Shown here in pieces: positions 1 through 8,279 of a stretch of 64,000 nucleotides of DNA. Numbering within the stretch: position 1 is the stretch's first letter; every line of letters starts with the position of its first letter. The notes below the pieces were generated by a model. It did not search any database and was not told the origin of the DNA. It saw nothing but the letters and a program-made list of their open reading frames with translations. This DNA is from Hyphomicrobiales bacterium (GTDB lineage: Bacteria > Pseudomonadota > Alphaproteobacteria > Rhizobiales > Devosiaceae): contig SEEL01000013.1 in the NCBI GenBank assembly GCA_004144345.1, forward strand, positions 1 to 64,000, given 5' to 3'. Made by a program: the position numbers and the translations under genes.

Positions 1-1
1 T

Positions 2-553
2 GCGGGGGGACCGGGGGCGGGGAAATCGACGCTGGCGCAGGCGCTGGTGGCGGCGCTGGGCGAGGACGCGGCGTTTGTGCCGATGGACGGGTTCCATATG
101 CAGCATGCCAAGCTCGAGGCGCTGGGGACGGTGGCCGACAAGGGCATGCCGCATACGTTCGAGGGGGCGGCATTCGCGGATTTCCTCGAAGCGCTGAAGG
201 TGGCGACGGGGCCGATGAACGGGCCGGGCTATTCGCGCAAGATCGAGGATGTGGTGCCCGATGCGTTCACCGTTCCGGCAACCGCGAAGTTGCTGGTGAC
301 CGAGGGCAATTACCTGCTGCTGATGACTGCGCCCTGGTGGCGGGTGCGGCCGCTGCTCGACCTGGCCGTGTTCATCGAGGTGCCGCGCGAGACGGTGCGG
401 GCGCGGCTGATGACGCGGCATGCCGCGGAAGGACTGTTTACGGCGGAGCGGAACCGGGCGCATATCGAGCGTGTGGATCTGCCGAACCACGATCTGGTGC
501 TGCGCTCGAAAGCGCGCGCCGACATTGCCATCGAGATGATCACCGAGAGCTGA
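2..553 (+). CDS. P-loop kinase of the uridine kinase/phosphoribulokinase type, 5' truncated by window edge
   Basis: The reading frame is open to the left edge. Its first visible residues contain a Walker A loop (GGPGAGKST, bases 5-31), so only a short N-terminus is missing. Further on, FVPMDGFHM and LVTEGNYLLL are typical of the uridine kinase/phosphoribulokinase-like nucleoside kinase family, which includes FrcK-like proteins of rhizobial sugar transport loci. The cytoplasmic enzyme would transfer phosphate from ATP to a small metabolite or sugar; the substrate cannot be read from the sequence. Its stop overlaps the start of the MATE gene (TGATG at 551-555), so the two are probably translationally coupled. 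Confidence 0.8.
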   Translation, partial: AGGPGAGKSTLAQALVAALGEDAAFVPMDGFHMQHAKLEALGTVADKGMPHTFEGAAFADFLEALKVATGPMNGPGYSRKIEDVVPDAFTVPATAKLLVTEGNYLLLMTAPWWRVRPLLDLAVFIEVPRETVRARLMTRHAAEGLFTAERNRAHIERVDLPNHDLVLRSKARADIAIEMITES

Positions 554-1893
554 TGACCGCCCGCCCGAGCTATCCCTTCACGGTGAAGAGCCGCGATGTG
601 TGGGCGATTGCCCTGCCCGCCTGCCTTGCCTTCATCACCGAGCCGCTGGTCGGCATTGTCGATATCACGGTTATCGGCCGGCTGGGCGATGCGTCGCTGC
701 TGGGCGGGCTGGTGCTGGGGGCGCTGCTGTTCGATTTCCTGTTCTCGATGGCGTATTTCCTGCGCATCGGCACGGCGGGGCTGGTGGCGCAGGAGATCGG
801 GCGCCGCGACCCGCGCGACGGGCTGCTCCATGCGGTGCGCGCGATCGTCCTGGCGGTGCTGATCGGCATCGGCATGATCGTGCTGAGCCCGCTGATCCTG
901 TGGCTGGCGGAACTGGCGCTGGCGCCGCAGGACGGGGTGCGCGAAGCCCTCGCCGGCTATTTCTATGTCCGCATTCTCGCGGCGCCGCTGGCGCTGATCA
1001 ATTATGTGATGCTGGGCTGGTTCTATGGGCGCGGCGCGGCGACCACCGGCATGCTGCTGCAGATGCTGCTGCATGTGATCGACATCATCTTGTCGGTGGC
1101 GTTCGTGTTCTGGCTCCATATGGGCGTCGCGGGCGCGGCGCTGGGCACGGTGATCGCGCAGGCGGTAGCGGTGCTGGCGGGGCTGGCGCTGTTCGCACGG
1201 CACTATGGCAGCGTCGGCCAGGTGCTCAAGGCGATCGTGCCGGGCGAGTTGCGCGAGGGACAGGCGCTGCGGCGGCTGATCGGGCTCAACCGCGATCTGA
1301 TGATCCGCTCGATCTCGCTGATGAGCGCCTATGGCTGGTTCGCGGCGCAGGGTTCGCGCATGGGCGAAGTGGCGCTATCGGCGAACGCGATCCTGCTCAA
1401 TCTGCTGATGGTGGTAGCGTTCTTCCAGGATGGCATTGCGCAGGCGGCGGAGCAGCTGAGCGGCAAGGCCTATGGCGCGAACTACAAGCCCGCCTTCGAC
1501 AGCGCGTTCCGGCTGAGCTTCGTGTGGGGCGGCGTGATCTCGGTGGGGCTCGGGCTCGCCTGGTATCTTGGCGGCGATGCGGTGATCGCGCTGATGACGA
1601 CCAATGAGGCGGTGCGCGCCGCGGCGCACGACTACCTCTGGATCGCGGCGCTTTGCGCGCTGACCTTCATGCCGGCCTTTGTGTTCGACGGCGTGCTGAT
1701 CGGGCTGACGCAGAATGTGATGATGCGCAACGGCATGGTGGCGTCGCTGCTGGTGTTCCTCGCGGCGGCGCTGCTGCTGCAGCCGGTGCTGGGCAATCTC
1801 GGGCTGTGGCTGTCGCTGCACATCTGGTTTGCGGCGCGCGGCCTCTATTACTGGATCGCGCTCAACCGCAAGCGAGAGATGCTATTTGCGTGA
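553..1893 (+). CDS. MATE-family multidrug/toxin efflux transporter
   Basis: A 446-residue, very hydrophobic protein with about 12 membrane segments, the normal length for the MATE/DinF family. MATE proteins export cationic drugs or metabolites across the inner membrane in exchange for H+ or Na+. The frame is open upstream of this start, but the ATG at 553 overlaps the kinase stop and gives a sensible cytoplasmic N-terminus (MTARPSYPFTVKSRDVW). Its 3' end overlaps the convergent pyrD gene by 12 bp. The substrate is unknown. Confidence 0.9.
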   Translation: MTARPSYPFTVKSRDVWAIALPACLAFITEPLVGIVDITVIGRLGDASLLGGLVLGALLFDFLFSMAYFLRIGTAGLVAQEIGRRDPRDGLLHAVRAIVLAVLIGIGMIVLSPLILWLAELALAPQDGVREALAGYFYVRILAAPLALINYVMLGWFYGRGAATTGMLLQMLLHVIDIILSVAFVFWLHMGVAGAALGTVIAQAVAVLAGLALFARHYGSVGQVLKAIVPGELREGQALRRLIGLNRDLMIRSISLMSAYGWFAAQGSRMGEVALSANAILLNLLMVVAFFQDGIAQAAEQLSGKAYGANYKPAFDSAFRLSFVWGGVISVGLGLAWYLGGDAVIALMTTNEAVRAAAHDYLWIAALCALTFMPAFVFDGVLIGLTQNVMMRNGMVASLLVFLAAALLLQPVLGNLGLWLSLHIWFAARGLYYWIALNRKREMLFA

Positions 1894-2979
1894 CGCCCAG
1901 TCCGCGGTCCTGGTGCCGACGAGTTCGCTGATGTTGCGCTTGCCCTGGGCGCGGACGGCGGCAGCAAGGCCGCGCTTGATGCGGTCGAGCAGATCGAGGC
2001 CGCCGAACACCAGAGCCGAATAGAGCTGGATGGCATTGGCGCCGGCCTCGAATTTCTCGAGCGCCGATTGCGGCGAATGGATGCCGCCGACACCGATGAT
2101 GGGGAGGCTGGTGCGCTGACGCATCTGGGCAAGGCGGATGGTCGCGAGATCGAACAGCGGCTTGCCGGAGAGGCCACCCATTTCGGCGGCGTTCTCCATG
2201 CCGGCGATGGGATCGCGCGAGATGGTGGTGTTGGAGACGATGAGGCCATCGAGGTCGGTGGCGGCGATGACCGCGGCGATGGAATCGAGCGCGGCTTCGT
2301 CGAGATCGGGCGCGATCTTGAGGAAGACGGGGACGCGCACCGGCGATTTGGAGCGCACGGTGAGCACGGCCTGAAGCAGGCGCTTCAGCGCTTCGGACTG
2401 CTGCAGATCGCGCAGGCCCGGCGTATTGGGCGAGGAGATGTTGACCGTCAGATAATCGGCGATGCGGGCGAAGCGGGCGACGCCGCGCGCATAGTCCGAA
2501 ATGAAATCGGCGGTGTCCTTGTTGGCGCCGATATTGACGCCGAGCGCGGCGGGGACGCGCACATCGTTGAGCCGGCGGAAGACATCGTCATGGCCATCAT
2601 TGTTGAAGCCCATGCGATTGATGACGCCCTCGGCGGCAGCGACGCGGAAGAGGCGCGGCTTCGGATTGCCCGATTGCGGACGCGGCGTGACGGTGCCGAT
2701 CTCGACCATGCCGAAGCCCATCAGCGCGAGGGCGCGCGGCACTTCACCATTCTTGTCGAAGCCGGCGGCCATGCCGACCGGGTTGGAGAGTTCGAGCCCG
2801 GCGATGGAGGTCTTGAGCTCGGGCGCATCGGGGCCATCCTGCTGCGGGGCGAGGCCGAGGCGCAGCGCATTGATGGTGGCGCCGTGGGCGGTCTCGGGGT
2901 CCATCCTGAGCAGGCTGTCGCGGGTGAGACTGGCGAGCAGCGGCACGCGGAGCAGCGGCGAGAGGGCTGAAAAGATCAT
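1882..2979 (-). CDS. pyrD: dihydroorotate dehydrogenase (quinone), class 2
   Basis: Oxidises dihydroorotate to orotate in pyrimidine synthesis and passes electrons to quinone at the inner membrane. Visible motifs are the FMN-binding NPVGMAAGFDKNGE, EIGTVTPRPQSGNPKPR, NRMGFNN, and the class 2 catalytic loop NISSPNTPGLRDLQ with the serine base. The N-terminal segment matches the membrane-associated helices of class 2 enzymes. The ATG at 2979 is chosen over one nine bases upstream because it overlaps the stop of the preceding DUF952 gene (ATGA). Length 365 residues is typical. Confidence 0.95.
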   Translation of the reverse strand: MIFSALSPLLRVPLLASLTRDSLLRMDPETAHGATINALRLGLAPQQDGPDAPELKTSIAGLELSNPVGMAAGFDKNGEVPRALALMGFGMVEIGTVTPRPQSGNPKPRLFRVAAAEGVINRMGFNNDGHDDVFRRLNDVRVPAALGVNIGANKDTADFISDYARGVARFARIADYLTVNISSPNTPGLRDLQQSEALKRLLQAVLTVRSKSPVRVPVFLKIAPDLDEAALDSIAAVIAATDLDGLIVSNTTISRDPIAGMENAAEMGGLSGKPLFDLATIRLAQMRQRTSLPIIGVGGIHSPQSALEKFEAGANAIQLYSALVFGGLDLLDRIKRGLAAAVRAQGKRNISELVGTRTADWASRK

Positions 2980-3329
2980 TGGACCCACTCCGGGAGGGTG
3001 ACGCTGCCATCGGCCGCGACGCTGAGCGTGGTGCGCTCGCCGACCAGCGACATAGGCAGTTCGCCATAGTGATGGGGGAAGAGCTGGCCGCCACGCGAGG
3101 GCTCCCAGCGGAGGCCGGCGCCGAGGTCGTCGCAGCGGATCGCGAAGACGATCAGATCGCCCTCACCGGCAAAATGCAGCCGTAACGTCTCTGCGAGCTG
3201 GGCGGCGGTCGAAAAGTGAACGTAGCCGTCCTTGAGGTCGATCGGCATGCCGGCGAACCGGCCGGCGGCGGCGGAGGCCTCGAAAACCGGGCGTGAGGCG
3301 ATCTTGTAGATGAATTCGGGGGTGACCAT
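2976..3329 (-). CDS. DUF952 family protein
   Basis: A 117-residue cytoplasmic protein starting MVTPEFIYKIASRPVFEAS. It has the DUF952 pattern: a YKI start, DGYVHFSTAAQLAETL, then DLGAGLRWEPSRGGQLFPHHYG near the end. The frame is open further upstream, but the ATG at 3329 is preceded by a strong Shine-Dalgarno (GAGGAGG). It overlaps pyrD by ATGA and is probably cotranscribed with it; this pairing is common in alphaproteobacteria. The biochemical function of the family is unknown to me. Confidence 0.88.
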   Translation of the reverse strand: MVTPEFIYKIASRPVFEASAAAGRFAGMPIDLKDGYVHFSTAAQLAETLRLHFAGEGDLIVFAIRCDDLGAGLRWEPSRGGQLFPHHYGELPMSLVGERTTLSVAADGSVTLPEWVQ

Positions 3330-3446
3330 GGACCTCCTCCTCGCAATCCAGGCGGGGCGGCGCAAGCCTTTACAGGGGGGAACATAGGGGTTATTCCATA
3401 GGACTGCTGTCCCTGATGGGACTATCTTCCTGACCGGTCTCGCAAA

Positions 3447-4091
3447 ATGCTGTCGCATAGCGCCATCTGGGATGCCATCGACGCGCTTGCCCGCCGCCAC
3501 GGCTTTACGCCGTCGGGGCTGGCGAAGCTTGCGGGGCTGGATGCGACGGCGTTCAACCCGTCCAAGCGGATGAGCAAGGACGGGCGCGGCCGCTGGCCCT
3601 CGACCGAGAGCATCGCCAAGCTGCTGGACGCCACGGGCGAGACGTTTGACGGGTTCCTCTCAGGCGGCGGGGCGTATCTCCAATATGGCACGCAGGAGCC
3701 GCAGGGCGCGGCGCTGCCGCTGCTGGGACTCGCACAGGCGGGCGCGGGCGGCTTCTTCGATCCCGCCGGGTTCCCGATCGGCGAGGGCTGGGACGAAGTA
3801 AGGCTGCCGGCGCCGGGCGAGTCGGGGGTCTATGCGCTGGAAGTCACCGGCGATTCCATGCTGCCGCTCTATCGCGATGGCGACCGGCTGGTGGTGTCGA
3901 TCAACGAGCAGGTGCGGCGCGGCGACCGCGTGGTGGTCAAGAGCAAGGGCGGCGAGGTGATGGCGAAAATCCTCGCGCGGCAGACTGCCAATGTCGTCGA
4001 ACTGCATTCACTCAATCCCGACCATCCGCCGCGACTAATCGACATGAAGGATGTCGAATGGATCGCGCGCATCATCTGGGCCAGCCAATGA
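3447..4091 (+). CDS. S24 family (LexA/CI-like) helix-turn-helix transcriptional regulator
   Basis: 214 residues: an N-terminal helix-turn-helix region (about 20-60) and a C-terminal S24 peptidase-like domain. The catalytic serine is visible in GDSMLPLYRDGDRLVV (Ser137), and a lysine sits at the expected place (Lys165 in RVVVKSKGGE). Such proteins repress genes and inactivate themselves by self-cleavage, often in response to stress. No phage genes surround it, so this looks like a chromosomal regulator. It is translationally coupled to the next gene (ATGA at 4088-4091). Confidence 0.9.
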   Translation: MLSHSAIWDAIDALARRHGFTPSGLAKLAGLDATAFNPSKRMSKDGRGRWPSTESIAKLLDATGETFDGFLSGGGAYLQYGTQEPQGAALPLLGLAQAGAGGFFDPAGFPIGEGWDEVRLPAPGESGVYALEVTGDSMLPLYRDGDRLVVSINEQVRRGDRVVVKSKGGEVMAKILARQTANVVELHSLNPDHPPRLIDMKDVEWIARIIWASQ

Positions 4092-4696
4092 TCATTCTGT
4101 TGCCGGAAGGGGGCAAGGGCCCCGGTGTCGTCGTTGCGCATGCGTGGTGGGGGCTGAACCAGGCCATCCGCGACTATGGCGCCAAGCTGGCCAAGGAAGG
4201 CTTTGTGGTCGGCCTGCCCGATCTGTTCGACGGGCAGATCGCCGATACGATCGAGGGCGCCGAGCAATTGGCGGACACGGACTGGTCGCCCAATGCGGGC
4301 GAGCGGCTGCGCGACGCGATCATGGCACTGGCCGCGCATGAGGCGGTGACCGGCGACAAGGTCGCGGCGGTGGGCTTCTCCTATAGCGGCTGGCATCTGT
4401 TCGGGCTGGCGAACGCCCCCGATTTGCCGCTCAGCCGGCTGGTGATCCATTATGCGACGCGGCAGATCGGCCCGCAGCATGTGCCGATGCTGGTGCATTT
4501 CGCGCAGAACGATCCGTTCGAAAGCGGCGAGGACATGGCCGAGGTGACCAAGGCGCTGACGGCCGATGGTCCGCCGAATGCGGCATACACCTACCCCGGC
4601 ACGCGCCACTGGTTCGTGGAGCCCGACCGGCCGGAATATGATGCGGACGAAGCGGCAGTCGCGTGGGAGCGGACGCTGGGGTTCTTGAAGGGCTGA
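4088..4696 (+). CDS. dienelactone hydrolase family protein
   Basis: A 202-residue cytoplasmic alpha/beta hydrolase. The expected triad is visible as Ser98 (GFSYSG), Asp142 (AQNDPF) and His174 (GTRHWF). In true dienelactone hydrolases the nucleophile is cysteine (GYCLGG type), so the substrate may differ from dienelactone. The start at 4088 overlaps the regulator stop by ATGA; an upstream in-frame ATG at 4058 would lie inside that gene. The physiological substrate is unknown. Confidence 0.9.
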   Translation: MIILLPEGGKGPGVVVAHAWWGLNQAIRDYGAKLAKEGFVVGLPDLFDGQIADTIEGAEQLADTDWSPNAGERLRDAIMALAAHEAVTGDKVAAVGFSYSGWHLFGLANAPDLPLSRLVIHYATRQIGPQHVPMLVHFAQNDPFESGEDMAEVTKALTADGPPNAAYTYPGTRHWFVEPDRPEYDADEAAVAWERTLGFLKG

Positions 4697-4703
4697 GAAT
4701 GTG

Positions 4704-4752
4704 GCACCACCCTCATCCGGCTTCGCCACCTTCTCCCATCGAGGGAGAAGGC
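4704..4752 (+). repeat. RIME-like palindromic intergenic repeat, copy 1
   Basis: Begins GCACCACCCTCATCC and ends in an inverted TTCTCCC/GGGAGAA hairpin. Copies 2 and 3 share the same core. This kind of repeat is common in intergenic DNA of Hyphomicrobiales. Confidence 0.75.
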
Positions 4753-4807
4753 AATAGAGCCGAGAGACCGCAATCTAGCGGCCAGTGAACACGAGGCCAG
4801 TGGGATG

Positions 4808-4861
4808 GCCTTCTCCCTCGATGGGAGAAGGTGCCCGAAGGGCGGATGAGGGTGGTGGTGC
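4808..4861 (-). repeat. RIME-like palindromic intergenic repeat, copy 2 (inverted)
   Basis: The reverse complement of the same repeat, with the fuller core GCCCTTCGGGC and the CCTTCTCCC/GGGAGAAGG arms. With copy 1 it forms a large inverted pair between the dienelactone hydrolase and lysS 3' ends. The rest of 4862-4973 shows no gene that I can support. Confidence 0.75.
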
Positions 4862-4973
4862 TGGCGCTTGTGCGCGTAACCGCCCCCTCCACCATGGGCT
4901 TTTGCGCTCTGTCCGAACGAGCCCGAGAAGGCTCGCTCGGCCAACCGCTGGTGGAGGAACCCTGACTGCTAGC

Positions 4974-6584
4974 TCACGCCGCAAGCAGCTTGCCGGCCAG
5001 CGCGTCTTCGATGAGCTTGCGGGTTTCGTTGACGCCGTAGAGGGCGATGAAGCTGCCGAAGCGGGGGCCCTGGTCGGCGCCGAGCAGGACCTGGTAGATG
5101 GCGCCGAACCAGTCGCGCAGCGGATCGAACTGATGCGCGTTGCCGACGGCGTAGACGATATCCTGCAGTTCCTTGGCTTCGAGCGCTTCCTGGCCGGCCA
5201 GCTGATCGTGCAAATCCTGGAGGGCGGCGCGTTCCTTGTCGGTCGGCGCGCGGAAGGTCTTGGTGGGTAGAACCTCGTCCTGGAAGTAGCGCACGGCATA
5301 GGCCGCGAGGCGATCGAGCTCGGGGTTGGTGGTGGCCGTGACGCCCGGCAGACGGCGCGTGAGATAGCCCCACATGACCGATACATCATGGGCGTTGCTG
5401 GCCGAAGCGAGGTTCAGCAGCAGGCCGAAGCTGACCGGCATGTCGAGCACCGGCACCTTGCCCGAATGGATGTGGAAGGCCGGGTTCTCGATGGCCGCGG
5501 TCGTGTCCTGGCCGGAGTAGGACGCGGCATGGGCGTAGTAATCATCAACGGCGCGGGGGATGACGTCGAAATAGAGGCGCTTGGCCACCCGCGGCTTCTG
5601 GAACATGTAGAGCGCGAGGCTTTCGGGCGAGGCGTAGGTCAGCCATTCGTCGATGGTGAGACCGTTGCCCTTCGACTTCGAAATCTTCTGGCCGATCTCG
5701 TCGAGGAACAGCTCGTAGACATAGTGTTCGGGCGCATGGCCGCCGAGCACGTTGCAGATCGCGTCATAGACGTGCTGGTTGGTCTGGTGGTCCTTGCCGA
5801 ACATTTCGAAATCGACGCCCAGCGCGTACCAGCGCATGCCGAAATCGGGCTTCCATTGCAGCTTGCAATGGCCACCGGTGACGGGGAGCGTGGTCTCGAT
5901 GCCATCCTCATCGTCGAAGGTGACGGTACCGGCCTTTGGATCGACGTTCTTCATCGGCACGTAGAGCACGCGGCCGGACTTGGGCGAGATCGGCAGGAAG
6001 GGCGAATAGGTCGCCTGGCGCTCGGCGCCGAGCGTGGGCAGCATGATGCCCATGATGTCGTCATACTTCTCGGCGGCACGGATCAGCGCGGCATCGAACT
6101 TGCCCGTCTTGTAATAGTCGGTGGCGCTGGCGAATTCGTAGTTGAAGCCGAAGGTATCGAGGAAGCGGCGGAGCATGGCGTTGTTGTGGTGGCCAAAGCT
6201 CTCATAGTCGCCGCCGAAGGGGTTCGGCACCGCGGTCAGTGGCTTGTGCAGATGCGGCTCGAGGAAGCTCTTGTCCGGCACGTTCTCCGGGATCTTCCGC
6301 ATGCCATCCATATCGTCGGAGAAGCAGAGGAGCCGCGTCGGGATTTCGTCGCGCGTCAGCAGGCGGAAGGCGGTCCGCACCATGGTGGTGCGCGCCACTT
6401 CGCCGAAGGTGCCGATATGCGGCAGACCCGAGGGACCGTAACCGGTTTCGAACAGGGCCTCGGTCTTGCCGGATTTCTTCAGCCGCGCCACGATTTTGCG
6501 CGCTTCCTCGAAGGGCCAGGCCTTGGCGGTCTGGGCAGCATCGAAGAAAGCGGGATCGAGCGGCGGAAGCGGTGCGGCAGTCAC
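4974..6584 (-). CDS. lysS: lysyl-tRNA synthetase, class I
   Basis: Charges tRNA-Lys. The class I (archaeal-type) fold shows the HIGH-like motif [10 protein letters not shown] (about residues 53-62) and the KMSKS motif KISKSKGNG (about 298). Alphaproteobacteria typically use this class instead of the class II enzyme. The frame is open to an ATG at 6674, but family members begin shortly before the segment [12 protein letters not shown]. The GTG at 6584 gives 536 residues and leaves room for divergent promoters before the TerB gene. The start is therefore inferred. Confidence 0.93.
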   Translation of the reverse strand: MTAAPLPPLDPAFFDAAQTAKAWPFEEARKIVARLKKSGKTEALFETGYGPSGLPHIGTFGEVARTTMVRTAFRLLTRDEIPTRLLCFSDDMDGMRKIPENVPDKSFLEPHLHKPLTAVPNPFGGDYESFGHHNNAMLRRFLDTFGFNYEFASATDYYKTGKFDAALIRAAEKYDDIMGIMLPTLGAERQATYSPFLPISPKSGRVLYVPMKNVDPKAGTVTFDDEDGIETTLPVTGGHCKLQWKPDFGMRWYALGVDFEMFGKDHQTNQHVYDAICNVLGGHAPEHYVYELFLDEIGQKISKSKGNGLTIDEWLTYASPESLALYMFQKPRVAKRLYFDVIPRAVDDYYAHAASYSGQDTTAAIENPAFHIHSGKVPVLDMPVSFGLLLNLASASNAHDVSVMWGYLTRRLPGVTATTNPELDRLAAYAVRYFQDEVLPTKTFRAPTDKERAALQDLHDQLAGQEALEAKELQDIVYAVGNAHQFDPLRDWFGAIYQVLLGADQGPRFGSFIALYGVNETRKLIEDALAGKLLAA

Positions 6585-6729
6585 GGGGCGGACCTTGAGG
6601 TTGGGAAACGGGGCGTTTTCGACATCCGGGGGCGCAAAGTCAATGGTTCGGTTCCGGGCCGCAACTCTGGACAAGCGGCATGGCGCTCCCTAGGTATGCG
6701 GCACTTTTCGCCCTGTTGAGGATACACCG

Positions 6730-7140
6730 ATGGCCATGTCTGCCCACGAAGCCCTGATCCATGTGATGGTTATCGCGGCCAGCGCCGACGCCAAGGTGAG
6801 CGACCGCGAGCTCGAAATCATCAGCCGGCTGGTCAACCGCATGCCGGTGTTCGAGACTTTCGACCATGCCGATCTCGGCCAGGTGGCGGCGCAGGCGATC
6901 GACCTGATCAAGGATTCATCGAACCTCGACAAGGTGCTCGAGATGGTGCTCGCCGCCCTGCCCGAGCGGCTGCATGACACGGCCTATGCGATGGCCGTGG
7001 AAGTGGCGACGGTGGATCTGAGGCTCGAGCAGGAGGAACTGCGCTTCCTCGAAATGATCCGCGACGGGCTGGAGCTCGACAATCTCACCGCGGCGGCCAT
7101 CGAGGCATCGGCGCGGGCGCGTCTGCGCAAGGCCGAGTAA
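6730..7140 (+). CDS. TerB-family (tellurite resistance TerB domain) protein
   Basis: A 136-residue all-helical cytoplasmic protein. The TerB pattern is clear: an N-terminal helix ending in ASADAKVSDRELEII, with acidic metal-binding candidates, and a matching repeat later (VATVDLRLEQEELRFLEMI). TerB-like proteins bind calcium and are linked to stress responses. No other ter genes are nearby, so a tellurite role is not implied. It is transcribed divergently from lysS. Confidence 0.88.
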   Translation: MAMSAHEALIHVMVIAASADAKVSDRELEIISRLVNRMPVFETFDHADLGQVAAQAIDLIKDSSNLDKVLEMVLAALPERLHDTAYAMAVEVATVDLRLEQEELRFLEMIRDGLELDNLTAAAIEASARARLRKAE

Positions 7141-7154
7141 GATTTAGGCGGGCG

Positions 7155-7205
7155 GCACCACCCTCATCCGCCCTTCGGGCACCTTCTCCCATCAAGGGAG
7201 AAGGC
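7155..7205 (+). repeat. RIME-like palindromic intergenic repeat, copy 3
   Basis: Same element as at 4704 and 4808, with GCACCACCCTCATCC, the GCCCTTCGGGC core and TTCTCCC/GGGAGAA arms. It sits just past the TerB stop. Confidence 0.75.
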
Positions 7206-7258
7206 GGTCGCCTCGGACTCTGCGGTCCTACCCACGGCAGGACCACAGTGCTGACTGC

Positions 7259-7287
7259 CCTGGATCCCCGCCTTCGCGGGGATGACG
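7259..7287 (+). repeat. short hairpin repeat (ATCCCCGC-CTTC-GCGGGGAT)
   Basis: A perfect 8-bp stem at 7264-7271 and 7276-7283 with a four-base loop. It resembles a dispersed alphaproteobacterial intergenic repeat, and lies between the convergent TerB and binding-protein genes, where it could act as a bidirectional transcription stop. Confidence 0.5.
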
Positions 7288-7319
7288 TCGTGGTTAGCCG
7301 GACGCGTGAGGACCGAGCG

Positions 7320-8129
7320 TCAATAGAACCCGATCGGGAACCAGCGCAGGTAGAGCTCGTCGAGCACGCCGGATTTCTTGAGGCGGACGAGGCTGTAGTC
7401 GATGGCCTGGCGCACCGCGTCGTGGCCGGGGGCGAGGGCGACCGAAAGGCCGTCGCCGAACAGATCGGGCCGGAAATAGGGCTCGCCGGCGAAGGCGCAG
7501 CAATCGGGATTGGCATTGAACCAGAAGCTCGCCCGCATGGCGTCGCCGAAATAGGCGTCGGCGGCCTTGTCGCGCACGGCTTCGAGCGCCAGCACTTCGG
7601 TGTCGAATTCGGCAAGCTTTGCGTCGGGCAGGTAGCGGCGCACGAAGGTCGCGTGGGCCGAGCCGCGGCGGGCGGCGACGGTCTTGCCCGCGAGCTGCGC
7701 CGGATCGAATGAAAGCGCGGCGTCCTGCAGCATGACGAAGCGGCCGGGCAGCATCAGATAGATGTGGGTGAAATCGTAGATCGCGCCGTTCTCGGGCGTC
7801 ATCGCGATGCCGGCGATGAGCGCGTCGCCCTGCCCGTCCTCAAGCGCCTTGCCGGCCTGCTCCCACGGCCAGGCCTGGATGGTGCAGGCGATATTGAGAT
7901 CGGCGCAGACGGCGCGCGCCAGCTCGACATTGAAGCCGACCAGCTCGCCGGTCTTGTCGCGATAATTGAAGGGCGGGAAATCGGCCGTGGTGAGGAAGCG
8001 GATGCTGGGCACGGCCGCGAGATTGGGCACGAGATCGCGTGCGCTCGGATCGGCATGATAGGGCAGCGTCTGGGCCGCCGCGCCGGAAAGGCCCAGAAGG
8101 GCAAAAAGCAGAGCTAGAACAAGGCGCAT
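7320..8129 (-). CDS. family 3 extracellular solute-binding protein (amino acid type)
   Basis: A 269-residue periplasmic protein with a signal peptide (MRLVLALLFALLGLSGAAAQ). It carries the type II periplasmic binding fold seen in polar amino acid binding proteins: FLTTADFPPFNYRD, GELVGFNVELARAV and ALIAGIAMTPEN. It would bind an amino acid or related solute. No permease or ATPase gene is adjacent, so it is an orphan that may serve a transporter elsewhere or a sensory role. The ATG at 8129 is chosen because it starts the signal peptide; the open frame upstream is not protein-like. Confidence 0.88.
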   Translation of the reverse strand: MRLVLALLFALLGLSGAAAQTLPYHADPSARDLVPNLAAVPSIRFLTTADFPPFNYRDKTGELVGFNVELARAVCADLNIACTIQAWPWEQAGKALEDGQGDALIAGIAMTPENGAIYDFTHIYLMLPGRFVMLQDAALSFDPAQLAGKTVAARRGSAHATFVRRYLPDAKLAEFDTEVLALEAVRDKAADAYFGDAMRASFWFNANPDCCAFAGEPYFRPDLFGDGLSVALAPGHDAVRQAIDYSLVRLKKSGVLDELYLRWFPIGFY

Positions 8130-8279
8130 CGCGGGTCCGCAACTGATCCCTCTGGGCTTATGCCGCAAATCCGGCCGCTTTGCGAGATGCCGGTTGGGCG
8201 CGGGGCGCCGCTGGCTTTCCTTCACCTTCGGAAGTTGCCTTAGAGAGAAATACTTAGTTTACTTGCCGAATGGACGTCT

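Noticed and set aside
5388-6719. 443-residue plus-strand frame opposite lysS
   Set aside because: Antisense shadow of lysS, with no recognisable domain.
6730-7140. Tellurite resistance operon
   Set aside because: Only a TerB-domain gene is present; no TerC, TerD or TerZ partners are nearby.
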